DNA of 46,083 bases from Aureobasidium sp. EXF-3400 (taxonomy: Eukaryota; Ascomycota; Dothideomycetes; Dothideales; Saccotheciaceae), in assembly GCA_024195585.1 (NCBI GenBank), contig SWBL01000375.1, positions 1 through 46,083 on the forward strand, written 5' to 3'. Position numbers and translations under genes: made by a program. The notes under the pieces are model-generated. The model was not told the DNA's origin. It worked only from the letters and a program-made list of their open reading frames with translations, and did not search any database. How positions within the stretch are numbered: position 1 is the first letter of the stretch; each line of letters starts with the position of its first letter. Shown in pieces: positions 10,313 to 21,171 of the stretch.

Positions 10313-13300
10313 ATGGATCCTAATGCCTTTATGGTGGGAGGTGGCATGCAAATGCAGCAAAGGCCACAACCCCCGAGCGAACAACATCAAAACGAACTCC
10401 TGGCCAGGATCGTGCAAGAATTGGCCAAGACTCCTATACACACCGGATGGCAAGCTACATTCGACCCTCGCACTCGTGCCATGTGCATCCTTCAGTTGTG
10501 AGTCTCACGGTCCTTCCGACTGCTCAACGCTCATGTGACTGACATATGTGAATAGAGTGAAAGCGCTGCGTTTGCTGAATAACACGAATGATCTGGGCAG
10601 CGCCGTTCAAATGGCAATGCGCTTCGAGAGCCAAATCGTCACCAACAGCCCCTCCGAGGTACGACTATTGTTCTGCCATAACTTGCTCACTTCCACGTGC
10701 TAACTCTTGGCACAGGACCAATGGATGGCGGGAATCAAGCAGAAACTGAACGAAATCAGTCAGGCACACCAACAAACGCGCATGAAGGCACAGCAACAGC
10801 AACAACAAGCCATGGGAATGCAAATGCAGCCCAGTCGCTCCCACCAAGGTGAAATGGCTCCACAGATGTCCATGGCGCCGCAAATGATGGCCCAAATGAA
10901 CATGCAACCTCACATGCAACCACCTCCACAACAACCGCCACCTCAGCAGCAGCAACAGCCGCAACAACAAATGGCCCAAAACCAGCAACCCCAAACCTTC
11001 ACTCAAGACGAACAAAAACAAATCGCAAATCTTGCACGCAGCTTGATAATTCAGGTTCCCGAAGATCAACGGAATCTCATGCGCCAGCGTATTCTCGCCA
11101 CCGTGCCCCCTCAGCAGCGGGAGTACTACCAGCGTCAAGGTGTTGACCCGGTTGTCAAACACTTCCAGCAGATCGCTGTGAAGAAGTTCACCACCGAGAA
11201 AATGAGGAGAGCACAAGGACAGGCAGGCGGACCCATAGATTTCTCGTCTTTCGCCGGTCAACAGGCCGACGCTATGAAGATGGCTGATCAGGGCCAGCTC
11301 GTCGTTCCAGCCAGCAACAACAACATGGGAATGGACCCCGCGGCCGCCAATATGGCCAACATGAATCAGATGAACATGCAGCCCGCCATGCAGAACAACC
11401 AGCAGCAGATCCAGAACATGATGGCTCAGAGACAACAGCAGACTCAAGCCCAGATGAGGAATACTCAGATGCAGCAACAAGCCCAGGCCCAAGCTCAAGC
11501 CCGTAACGCTGCTCAGCAACAAGCCCAGCAACAAATGCTCAGAGGGCAGCCCGGTGGTCTGAACACCACTCAACCCCCTCAGCAAAGTCCTGCCATGTCC
11601 ATGCTCAATCGACCAATGGTTCCACCTGGTCAACCCTCTCAGACGCCTCCTCAATCCCGCCCCCAGCCCACACCTCAGCCCAATCAGCAGATAAATCCCC
11701 AAATGATGGCTCAGTTCAGCCAGCAAATTGCGAACAATCCCGGCCTTTTCCCCAACTCCAAGCCAGATTTGCAGATTCCGCCAGGTATGAATCTCCCACC
11801 GCAGTTGAGGGCCAAGATCGAGGGAATGCCCCCTGAACAGCAACAACAAATTCTTCAAAGGATGCGCGACTCACAAAAGGCGCCTCAATCAATTCAAGCC
11901 CAACAGGCGCAACAAATGATGATGAACAACTTGAATCCTGGAGCAGCCATGGGTCAGCAGGCCTTACAAAATACTGCCATGGGCATGCCTCCACAAGCTC
12001 CCCTAAACCCTCAACAACAAATGGCCATGAACATGTCAGGAGGTCTGAACCAGCAACAGATGCAGCAGAAGATGTTGATGAACCGACAGCGTGAACACGA
12101 CGCAAGACCATTTCCTCCGAGAATCCTAAACGAAATATGCACAGTGCCACCGAACGTCAAAACATGGGGCCAACTGAAGGAATTCGTGCAACAAAACCAG
12201 CAGAGTCTGCCTCCAGATCTGCTGGACAAGGTTCGTCGGTACCAGTCGGTTGTTATACAGAAGCAGAACGCTGCCATGGCCAACCCCAACGGCGCACCCG
12301 GCAACCAGATGTCCGGACAATTACCACAAGGTCCTGGACCTAACCATGCCGCCATGGCTGGCAGTCAAGCTCCTCCTGCCCAAATGGTTCCACAACAACC
12401 CCACATGGGTCCTGGAGCAGGTATGCCCAACATGAACACAAATCCGCAAAACTTTACCAATATGAGCAACATGCCTGTCCTTCAAGTCACGGAGCAAGAG
12501 ATGCAGGCTTTCAGATCACGGATTCCTCAAGGGCAGAGTATGTCGCAAGAGCAGCTGCGAAAGACTGTTCTGCAATGGAAGATAAGCCAGATGCAGAAGC
12601 AGAACCCTGCTATGGCTGCACAGGCTTTGGCAGCGTTGCGACAATCACAGATTCAACAACAAAATGGGATGTCCAACATGCCGCCACAGAATCCTATGGC
12701 TCCTACCGTGCCTCAGATGGGCCCTCAATCCGCCGCTATGGTACCCCAGATGTCACAACCACCTGCTAACATCCAGCAAACCACGCCTGCGAACAAGAAG
12801 GGTCAGAAGCGGTCGGGTGCAACCGATGATGTTGTCGAAATCCCCAACCCGAACCAGTCACCTCAAAGACCTGCGCCGAACGCGCAGCAGCATAAGAATC
12901 AGAAGCCGACGATGCAACTCGATCCTGAGCAGCTCAAAAACATGCACCCAGACAAGATCAAGCAAATGGCTCCAGAACAACGCGCCGTTATGCAACAGTC
13001 GATGCAACAATTGCAACAGAAGATGCAAATGGAGGCTTTGAAGAGAGCCCAGTCCTCTACTAACCAGAACAACCCGAAGGCACCAGAAGGACAGCATGGG
13101 CCCTCAGCGCAACAAGCTGCGCAGATGTCGCAGGCCCAACGTGAGCAACTACAAGCTCAGAATCCTTCGCAGCCTGCACAGGTCTCACAGCTCAGGTTAC
13201 AGCAACAAAGAGCCAGACTAGCAGCCATATTTTCGGAAGTGGAGGCTGCCTACCGCAAGGGGCCTCCTCAACAAGTTACTGACGCCAGCTTTGAAGAACT

Positions 13301-14942
13301 GGTTCAGAGGCTGCGTGGTTGCCGAGACATGATTGTGAAGCTGGACAAGATGCTGCCTACTGCCATGAACTTTGTCAACGACAAAACCTTGCGACAAATC
13401 TGCCTCGAGAGGGCTAGGCTTCTTGGCGAGATGAGCTTGGATGGCAATATCAACGGTTATTTCTCGCTGTCGACACAGCAGATTGGTGAGGCCGAGACAA
13501 GCATTCGCCGATTCATCATGCAATGCTTGTCGCACATACAAAAGTTGAAGACAACCTCATCGCCTGAGCAAATGCAGCAGAACACGGATCAAGCCAAGCC
13601 TCCTCCAGCACCACTAGCAGCTACCGCCGCTATGGCAAGAACGGCATCTAAGAGCGGCGACCGATCGAAGCCACCTCCGGCACCTACATCGGCCGTACCT
13701 CCTCCCTTCCCTGTTAGTCATGTCTCCCCCCACGGTGTGCCCGTCTATGATGGCAAGATGCAAGGACTTACACCCGACAAGTTACAGCTCCCAGCAAACA
13801 AGCGGAGGAAGACTGGTCAGCCTGGCAGTTCGGCTTCTACACCCGTACCCGCAAATGCAGGCACAACCCCTGGCAGCATGCCTAGCCCCAATATCAAGAT
13901 GCAGAGTCCTGATGACAAGAGGCGGCAAATGCAACCCAAGGTCGAACCGCCAAGAGGACCGGAGAGGAAGTTCAAGTGCGCAGATGAGTACTGTGAGTTT
14001 TACGTCACTGGCTTTGAGAAAGAAGAAGAGCTCCAGGCACACACCGCGGAAACACACAAGCAGATTGAAAACCCTCTCGATTTCTTGCTCGAGAATGCGG
14101 CTGCTGCGTTCGAGCTCGACATGGAGGGCAATGAGAAGATGCCACAAATCGACAATGCACTTCTTGCTAATGTCAAGCCATCTGCACTGGGACCGAACAC
14201 AATCAAGAAGGAGACCCTCAAGGTTGATGGTCAGACACCTGGCAAGACTATCAAGGCAGGTACACCTTCTCCGTTCATCAAGCCTGGAACGCCACCAGCT
14301 GCCGCTCGTACACCGCAAGGGCAGAAGCGATCGGCACAAAACCATGAGCCAGTTTCGGCATCGCCCAAGAAGAAGGTCATGCTCGACACTATGATGGAGA
14401 AGGCTGGTGTCGCAATGCCGACAACCGACAAGACAATTGCGCGGGCAGAGGACCACAAACAATCTTCAACATCACCCAGCATATGGAACAGCAATGATGC
14501 CGATGATAACTTTATGAGATCAGTCCGTGAGACTCTCAATGGTCTCGACGAGGGGGCACAGTACTCTGATCTAGACTGGCCCATGGACCCCTCGCCCAGC
14601 ATGACACCATCGAGTTCGAATTCTGGAACGTCAGCAGCTACTTCCAACTTTACCGACATTAGCGAGCACGACCGTCTCAAGATCATGTTTGAGAGCGATC
14701 CCTTCGGTCTCGGTTCTGGTATACAGTTTGATCTCGGAGACGATCTTGGCATGGGTATCATGGGCATTCAATCTACCTTCGACAACAAGAAGGAAGACCA
14801 GAACAAAGCCACGCCACCACCGGACGTTAGCTGGGATGCCATGTTTGGAGCCAACGCTGGCTTGGACAGAAATGACACCAACTGGGACAAAGATCCCATG
14901 GGCAACAGCCTCTTCGAAGGCGTTACCTTTTTCGATATTTGA
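10313..14942 (+). CDS. MED15: Mediator complex subunit 15 (Gal11-like)
   Basis: This is the tail-module Mediator subunit that contacts DNA-bound activators through its KIX domain and relays them to RNA polymerase II. Exons are 10313-10497, 10556-10658 and 10716-14942. Introns are 58 and 57 nt, with a GCTAAC branch in the second, and both junctions keep phase. The product is about 1,504 residues, longer than yeast Gal11. The KIX domain spans residues about 27-96 (ELLARIVQELAKTPIHTGW, then VKALRLLNNTNDLGSAVQ), and the intron positions fall inside it. It is followed by very long Gln/Met/Pro-rich low-complexity sequence (about 110-840). A conserved helical segment follows at about 925-1045, then a C2H2-like motif at about 1182-1212, and an acidic C terminus ending near GMGIMGIQSTFDNKK. 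The Gln codons create long meaningless frames on the opposite strand. Identification rests on the KIX sequence, Gln richness and length. Confidence 0.93.
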
Positions 14943-15338
14943 GGAGGAGTTTTGGGGAACAAGGAGGAAGGAACACACATTTGATTTGCATTTCGAGCGT
15001 GGAGTTTATGGCCTGAGTGCCAGACAGAAGGATAATCTGTCATTTCTTGATTTCCATAGCTATAGCACTGATTCTTCCAAGTCAAATTTTCTGTTCATAC
15101 AAGCAGCGCTTTCGACTCTTCTATCTCATTCGTGCCAATGTATGCTCCCGATGTGCTAGACTGTCTCAGCTGTGGCTATCGAAATGTATTGACATACGCG
15201 TGACATACTTTTGCGTGCTGGAAGATGTTACCCCACACGTCGGCCAGACTTTGCCCTTTCCGTCCAAAGGGACTGGCTCGATCTTTCGAAAAAATAATCT
15301 CCATCAACAAACTATTTTTCTCCCAATACACAGCAAAC
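14943..15338. other. MED15-EFG1 intergenic region
   Basis: This is 396 bases between two tandem genes, combining the MED15 3' UTR and the EFG1 promoter. The stretch just before 15339 is A/C-rich (AATACACAGCAAAC), a usual fungal leader. No other element is seen. Confidence 0.4.
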
Positions 15339-16130
15339 ATGGCAACCAAGCGCCCTCACAGCGAAGTCCACCCTTCACGTCGAGAACAAGTCCCCGGCAT
15401 AGAGAAGAAGCGCAAGGTCAATCCAAACCCGCACCGCAAACTCGAGCGAAAAGCCAACCCCGTCAACCCCATCAAATCGCGCATTCGCAGTCTGAACCGC
15501 CTGTTACAACACAAGGAGAATTTGCCCGCCGATGTTCGCCTCAATCATGAGCGAGAGCTAAAGTCATGCGAATACGACCTTGCTCAAGCCGAGAACCAGC
15601 AACGCAAGAAAGACCTGATTGGCAAATATCACATGGTGCGCTTCTTTGAGCGACGGAAAGCAGAGCGTCGCCTCAAGAAGTTGGAGAGGAGAGCCAAGGA
15701 AGGCGAGGCTGATCTTGACGAGCAAATACACGAGGCCAAGGTCGACTTGAACTACTCCATGTACCATCCTCTCGACATGGTCTACTCGGCACTGTGGCCG
15801 ACCAAGGGAAAGAAGGATGCTGATGGCAACGAGATCGAGGTCGAGAAGCAGGGAGACCCAGACATGTGGCTGGTTGTCGAAAAGTGCATGGAAGAGGGCA
15901 AACTTGACGCTCTGAGGAACGGCAAGCTACTGAAGTCTGCTCCTGCCCAACTCAACAACGATGACACTATCGGCCAGAAGGCGTCGAATGCCAGAGCGAA
16001 GAAAGAGAAGAAGGACAAAAAGGACAAGGAGAAGAAGGCAGCACAGAAGCCTGCCAAGAAGGCCGACGAGGATCAAGTCATGGGCGGACAAGACGAGGAC
16101 GAGGACAGCGAAGGAGGTTTCTTCGAGTAA
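15339..16130 (+). CDS. EFG1: rRNA-processing protein Efg1
   Basis: Efg1 is a nucleolar small-subunit (SSU) processome-associated factor needed for 18S rRNA maturation. The gene is a single exon of 263 residues, close to the 233 residues of yeast Efg1. The family core lies at residues about 45-120: KSRIRSLNRLLQHKENLPAD, then a charged coiled coil (DLIGKYHMVRFFERRKAERR). A conserved YHPLDMVYSALWP segment follows at about 143-156. The tail is Lys-rich (KKEKKDKKDKEKK) and ends in an acidic EDEDEDSEGGFFE-type patch. The ATG at 15339 is preferred over upstream in-frame codons because it starts MATKRPHSE, directly before the basic N terminus, and follows an A-rich leader (AAAC before ATG). The gene is co-directional with MED15 and the 16618 gene, with separate promoters. 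Confidence 0.9.
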   Translation: MATKRPHSEVHPSRREQVPGIEKKRKVNPNPHRKLERKANPVNPIKSRIRSLNRLLQHKENLPADVRLNHERELKSCEYDLAQAENQQRKKDLIGKYHMVRFFERRKAERRLKKLERRAKEGEADLDEQIHEAKVDLNYSMYHPLDMVYSALWPTKGKKDADGNEIEVEKQGDPDMWLVVEKCMEEGKLDALRNGKLLKSAPAQLNNDDTIGQKASNARAKKEKKDKKDKEKKAAQKPAKKADEDQVMGGQDEDEDSEGGFFE

Positions 16131-16617
16131 AGCGTTGCATTTCTCATGGCGAATGGTGTTTGTCGTTTTTGTTACCTTCAGCCATTCTACTGTATATACC
16201 CATCATTGCGACCTTCAAATACTTCTCGCAAGGCCTTCCTCATGGCTATGCGACCAGGGAATTCCACTTCTATTTCATGACAAGGCTATTGATTATTTTC
16301 ATGTTACAAGAAGACTAGGTTATTGCATATCTCCTGTTTATTTGGCTGTGTTCAAACTTGGTGGAGACGCCAAACTTCGATCTCAACCACCTCACTTTCA
16401 AGCCCCACTTCACAAGCCTGTCGTACTTGTATAACGAACTTATCAAATCTTGGTAGTAACCCTTCACTCAAAAGCTGCTGCGTTCACTCTGAGGACTTCC
16501 ACCAGCTCAAGCGTCTCCTTTACCGTCGTGTGAGCTTTCGACCAGGCGCAACTTCAACCACGCGCGCCTTCCCCATCATCATCTCTTTCCATCACCACAT
16601 CAATCACACCATCAACC
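16131..16617. other. EFG1 3' UTR and upstream region of the 16618 gene
   Basis: This is 487 noncoding bases. It contains a TGTATATA Puf-type octamer at 16191-16198, 61 bases after the EFG1 stop, and a C/T/A-rich leader ending in CACCATCAACC before the next ATG. Confidence 0.4.
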
Positions 16618-18282
16618 ATGACTTCCCAAGCAGAGCGCTTTGCCGCACTGCTGGGCAAATCACCGAATACTCCAACCACTACTAATGGTACAGCACACAA
16701 GCACACTTTCTGCGAGATTGCTCCCACGGGCATGCAATTCGTGCCTATCAACGCCGTTTCCAAGTTTCCTTACAAGTACATGAAGAGATCGCAGAGCGAA
16801 CCTGTTTCTATCCAATTCTTTGCTGGTGGCAAGTTTTGGGAACGCGAGTGGGATTTGTAAGTTGAATGGTTTTCTTGCTCTTTTTATTTCACACTCCTCA
16901 TCCTTCCATGCACTTTCTTTCTTAGAGCGGCATATGCGTAGGCGTAAGTCACATGTAGCGTCTGCTGCGTAACCTCATGCTTGAGGCAGTGTCTCAACTT
17001 CTCGATTCTAGTCTTCAAGCGCGGGTGCCGCACTGACAGAACAAAATATTTAACTCGTGATCAAAGACTGATATCTGGTAGGTGGTATATCCAGTCACCC
17101 TACTACCATTCTGAGAGACCCACCATCTTCGTCCCTCTTGCACAATTCGACAAGCTGCTCAAGGAGGTTGATAGTGCCTATCCGAGCTATGCAGTCCGCA
17201 TGCCTAACAACCCCGAAGGCACTCTTGTCTTCCCCTTCGAATACAGCGAGCACAGACTACTCAGACCTCATTTCCTAGGCAAGTCGTCAAGCAAAGATGA
17301 CTTTGACGGTCTCAGCAGCAAGGCTCCTCACTTTGGTGCTCTCAGACCTGAAGAGACTGAACCTGAGTACATCTCATACTTCAGACGCGACATGGACGCT
17401 GCTGTCGATGCCGGAAAGAACAAGGGCAAATCCAAAGCCGCAAAGGAAGCAAAGCATGAAGCACGTGTCATCCAGCAACATAACATGTACCGCCAGGTCG
17501 AACGCACTCAAGTCTCTCTCGGTCTCACTCCACCATCACCAGACACTCCAGCCTCGGATGTCATCTACATTGCTGTTGATGTCGAGTCATACGAGCGTAA
17601 CCACAACATGATCACTGAAATTGGGTTTGCTACCCTCGACACCCGCGACTTGAAAGACATTCCCCACGGCGAAACGGGCAAGGACTGGCACAAACTCATC
17701 CGCGCCCGTCACTTCCGCGTCAACGAGTACAAGCACTACACCAACTCTGAATTCGTCCGCGGCTGCCCTGACCAGTTCGAATTTGGCGAAAGCGAGTTTG
17801 TCGATCTAAAGGATGTTCCTCACATGATCGCTTCCTGCTTCAAGTACCCTTACAGCGCAAAGGACACCGAGAGCAACATCGAAAACGAAGAAAAGCGCAA
17901 CATCATCTTTCTGGGCCATGACACCAAACAAGATATCGCATACCTCCGCAAACTTGGCTACGATCCCAGCAACTTGGCCAACATCGACTTCCAAGACACG
18001 GTTGCTATGTGGCGTGCTGTGACTGGAGAGAAATCTGCTCGTAGCTTGGCTCATATCTTGTATCAGCTTGAGCTTGATTCGTGGAACACACACAATGCCG
18101 GTAACGATGCTGTCTACACCGTTCATGCTATGATCGGTATCTGCATCGAGGATCTGAAGAAGAAGGCTGCAAAGGCTAATGGAGAGGATGAAGGTGGCGT
18201 GAGTCTGCTGCCTGAGAAGAAGATAGATGTTGAGAAGGAGATGAAGAAGGTCACTAAGAAGTTTGTTGAGTGGGAGATGTAA
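16618..18282 (+). CDS. Gfd2/YDR514C-like protein with DEDDh exonuclease-type fold
   Basis: Exon 1 is 16618-16856. A 225-nt intron (16857-17081, GTAAGT...GGTAG) joins in phase to exon 2 (17082-18282), giving 479 residues. The N-terminal half has a conserved block ending EREWDL and resuming WYIQSPYYHSERPTIFVP. The C-terminal half (about 240-430) is the RNase H-like domain of the Gfd2/YDR514C family. All elements of a DEDDh exonuclease site are visible: VDVES (Asp246, Glu248), GHDTKQDIAYL (Asp360 or Asp364) and HNAGND (His417, Asp422). Yeast GFD2 was found as a suppressor linked to the mRNA-export helicase Dbp5. By similarity this protein may act on RNA, but nuclease activity is inference. A Lys-rich linker (KNKGKSKAAKEAKHEA) precedes the catalytic domain. 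Intermediate acceptors were rejected because they give early stops. Confidence 0.8.
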
Positions 18283-19424
18283 AAGCCAGCTACCAAGCTA
18301 TGGCTAGAAGCAAAACATCCTCGAAGAAATGATCAATGCTGAATTTGCTCGATTGTATCTTTGCCTTGTCCTTGTCTGAAAGTGCCACGTTGGAGCCCTT
18401 GTCCTATCCCCATTTCTACCTCCCGCCGTGCTTCTTCAGACTTTACGCAAAGGTACAAGGACAGTGCTTTTCTTCACTAACGCCCAACTCCAAGTACTAA
18501 ACTTGGTCTCTCCTTCACTTCCTCCTCTACACTTTATATTCCAGCAAAACCCATCAACTTTCCAGCAAATCGGTAAGTTGGTCTACTTGGTAAAACCAAA
18601 CATTTGTGATTAAACTCCTGAGAGTTTCCTGCAGAGGTCGTCGGTTCGATCCTCATAATAAGCAGAAACTTCTCACGCTGTACCTTGCAAAGGTAGAATA
18701 CTTTGCAGGGTGGAGGGGTTTTCCCTAGCAGCTAAGAGGCTGCTTAGTTTTTTTTGCTTTGTTTTATGTGAGTGATTTGAATGATACTCGGCACAACGCT
18801 GCTTCCCACACTGCCAACGACCCCATGTTCAAGCTCTACTATGGTATGTATGTTCGAGAACGGGGTCGATGTCGTGTTGGCCTTCCTCGATGGAACCCGC
18901 TGTTGGTCATGGGGTGTGTACAGCACGGAAGAAAAGCATGAGACGTAGATGGTCAGGCGAGAGAACGGTATTTGTGGCTCTTCTGGCATGATGAATGCTT
19001 GTGAAGCGGGTTATTGTCGAAATGGCTCTCTGGATGTATTCGGTGTTAGCGGTGATGGCGTTAAAGGTACGGGAGTACTGCACGAGAGTTTGGATGTATA
19101 GTTGGAAGGGACACTTTCTGGAGAGTCGAAAACTGTTGTGCACGGTGTAATAAGATGACACTTATCCGGACAAAGGCAAAGGTTCATGCATGCTGTCTGT
19201 GTTACAATCGCCTTTGTTTGTGAACGTGATCGTCAGGGAAGAGACCGGAACGCAACAGGTCAAGTACACGAATGATGTAGCATCTTGAGAGTTTTAGAGT
19301 TGTCATTGGAGAAGGCCAGAGAAATATAGGATGTCAGTAAAGGACAGTATAGAGAGACAAAAGGAAAAGTCTAACAGCAGAAACATCCACCAAGAGCTGC
19401 CTCCACAGCTTCGAATTGTCTCGT
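18283..19424. other. Convergent intergenic region
   Basis: This is 1.1 kb between the convergent 16618 gene and the O-methyltransferase gene. Apart from the tRNA-like element near 18.6 kb, I see only short unrelated frames. Confidence 0.4.
18563..18667 (+). other. Degenerate tRNA-like sequence with B box
   Basis: A perfect short B-box core (GGTTCGATCC at 18643-18652) follows an A-box-like TAAGTTGGTCTACTTGG (18574-18590). The spacing of about 55 bases would allow an intron or long variable arm. The T stem pairs only partly, and acceptor and anticodon stems are not convincing. It is probably a tRNA pseudogene or tRNA-derived fragment. Polymerase III promoter activity is possible but unproven. 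Confidence 0.3.
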
Positions 19425-20177
19425 TCACAGGACAACAGCAAAGAGGAATCCATCATGACTGCCCTCTCCCACAGTCTGGATAACGGTAGCACTGACTCTT
19501 CCATCCTTACCCGCATTCTCAATGACTTCTCTAGCACCCGCAATATACTCCGGCTTGTCGTGAGCCTTGTCCTGACTGGCGATCAATCCACCCTGAACGA
19601 CATTATCCACGATAACAACAGCCCCTTTTCTACATCCCTTGACAGCAGCATCGAAGTAGTTCCAATTATTTGACTTGTCTGCATCCACATAGACCATGTC
19701 GAATTTCGGAAGTTTTCCAGCGTCAATGTCAGAAAGCACTGCAGGAAGTGTCTCCAAGGCAGGTCCGTGATGAACAGTAATTCGATCGCCGAGTCCAGCA
19801 TTGTCGATATTCTCCCTGGCAACCTCCACATGATGAGAATTATACTCCAAAGTTGTGATCTGAAGGTTGGGATTCTCAGAGGCGAGCCAGATACTGGCAT
19901 AGGCACCTAAAGTACCAACTTCGAGAAAGTGCTTTGCGTCGATGGCTTTGGCCTGAAGGGCGAGGAACTTTGCAAAGGTGCGGGAGGAGTAGATGGAAGG
20001 CAGATCCTTGTTCAGCGAGTTGGAGAGGGTACTGTTGAGGATGGCACTGTTGTGTGCAGTTGGAGGGTCGAGATGGGAGAGGGTGTAGAGGTCGGTGGCT
20101 ATCCATTTCGGACTAGGAGCTGGACGGCGGGTGCCCTTGGGTGGCACAGAGGCTTGCTGGTCTAATTGGTCTGTCAT
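19425..20177 (-). CDS. Class I SAM-dependent O-methyltransferase (catechol/caffeoyl-CoA OMT type)
   Basis: This is a single-exon, 250-residue methyltransferase of the small cation-dependent O-methyltransferase family, which moves a methyl group from S-adenosylmethionine to a catechol-like hydroxyl. The SAM motif I is FLEVGTLGAYASIWLA (84-99). The acidic residue after strand 2 is in TTLEYNSHH. The metal-site residues fit the family: Asp165 in YVDADKSNNW, and Asp191-Asn192 in VIVDNVVQGG. The open frame extends upstream to 20345. The ATG at 20177-20175 is chosen because it precedes MTDQLDQQ and the family-sized domain, while the upstream extension (Ser/His/Asn-rich) overlaps the TATA region. There is no signal peptide, so it is cytosolic. 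The natural substrate is not evident and no biosynthetic cluster surrounds it. Confidence 0.9.
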   Translation of the reverse strand: MTDQLDQQASVPPKGTRRPAPSPKWIATDLYTLSHLDPPTAHNSAILNSTLSNSLNKDLPSIYSSRTFAKFLALQAKAIDAKHFLEVGTLGAYASIWLASENPNLQITTLEYNSHHVEVARENIDNAGLGDRITVHHGPALETLPAVLSDIDAGKLPKFDMVYVDADKSNNWNYFDAAVKGCRKGAVVIVDNVVQGGLIASQDKAHDKPEYIAGAREVIENAGKDGRVSATVIQTVGEGSHDGFLFAVVL

Positions 20178-20330
20178 GGTGTTGGATTGGTGGATAGATA
20201 GGTGATTGATAGATGTGATGACAATGGGATAAAGAAGGTGGGAGTTGTCAAGAAGGATGATCCAGTCTGGTCGACTAGATGTAGAAGGAGCTGTTGATGG
20301 TTGTGATGGTCGATAGAGCCTTCCTCGACC

Positions 20331-20347
20331 CATTTTATATTCCAATC
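20331..20347 (-). promoter_or_regulatory. TATA box and inverted CCAAT for the O-methyltransferase gene
   Basis: On the minus strand the sequence reads ATTGG, then AATATAAAATGG, 154-170 bases before the ATG at 20177. A CCAAT-type and a TATA-type motif next to each other at this distance make a plausible core promoter, and they support the downstream ATG as the start. Confidence 0.45.
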
Positions 20348-21171
20348 ATACTCCATCACATGAATTGAGCACAAGATACCTACTGATCTAGCCAGCAAAT
20401 CAGATAAGATTAAGATGATGCATCGTCGTGGCATGCAGTTGCTGCCTGCGAGTGCTGCCTGGAATCCTGTATTGGAGGAGTACATAGGATTCTCGTACGA
20501 TTCGAAGTCCGAATATCTCGGCCGAAGGCCTTCTGACATGTTGGTATGCATACTGTACTCGTACGATTGAACTCCTCAACTACCAGAAGTCTCGGCCGAG
20601 GAACTACGAAATGTTAATATACTGTGTCCAGCCTTGATCAAAGCACATCTGGAAGGCGACTGAAGGATACACAACTGCGGTCAGCTCGATTGGCAATCTC
20701 TACGTGATTGTATAGCGAGGTGCACGACCGTCGGAACCTGGACAAACCGTTGTGAGACTGAGCTAGAACGATAGCTAGGCTTCCAAAATGCATGATAGTC
20801 TCTGGAAATCGATCGAGGTCCACTGACTGAAAGTGGCTCTCACCAAGCTCTTCTCGGGGGAGAAGATGTCTGTGCATTTCGGTAGCTGCTTCGTTCCTGC
20901 GACATCAATTCAACAGTCACCCTGGACATTCACATTCCTCTTACTTCGACCAAAAAATGATAGAAGTTGGTAAGAGGTGGTCTCATGCTCGCTGGTCCCA
21001 CCAGTCGTCCACAAGGTTTCTGGAGGCGCGAGAGATCCGCGCCTAGCATGACGTCAAAATGTACAGGGTTATGCCTGCTCTACATAAACAGCCGCGTGCA
21101 GGCACGTCCTCCAACCTCAGTCCTACCATCTACGAAATACACCATCAATTACTTGTCCGAAAGATATCACA
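20348..21171. other. Divergent intergenic region
   Basis: Apart from the TATA/CCAAT region of the O-methyltransferase gene and the TGACGTCA site at 21049-21056, this stretch holds no recognisable gene or repeat. Confidence 0.4.
21049..21056. promoter_or_regulatory. Perfect CRE (TGACGTCA) upstream of the 21172 gene
   Basis: An exact palindromic ATF/CREB-type bZIP site lies 116 bases before the ATG at 21172. The match is exact, but its function is inferred from position. Confidence 0.4.

Noticed and set aside
10665..11858. Long Leu/His-rich frame (397 codons) on the minus strand
   Set aside because: It is the antisense of the CAG/CAA-rich Gln region of MED15. The composition is explained by the repeat and no domain is present.
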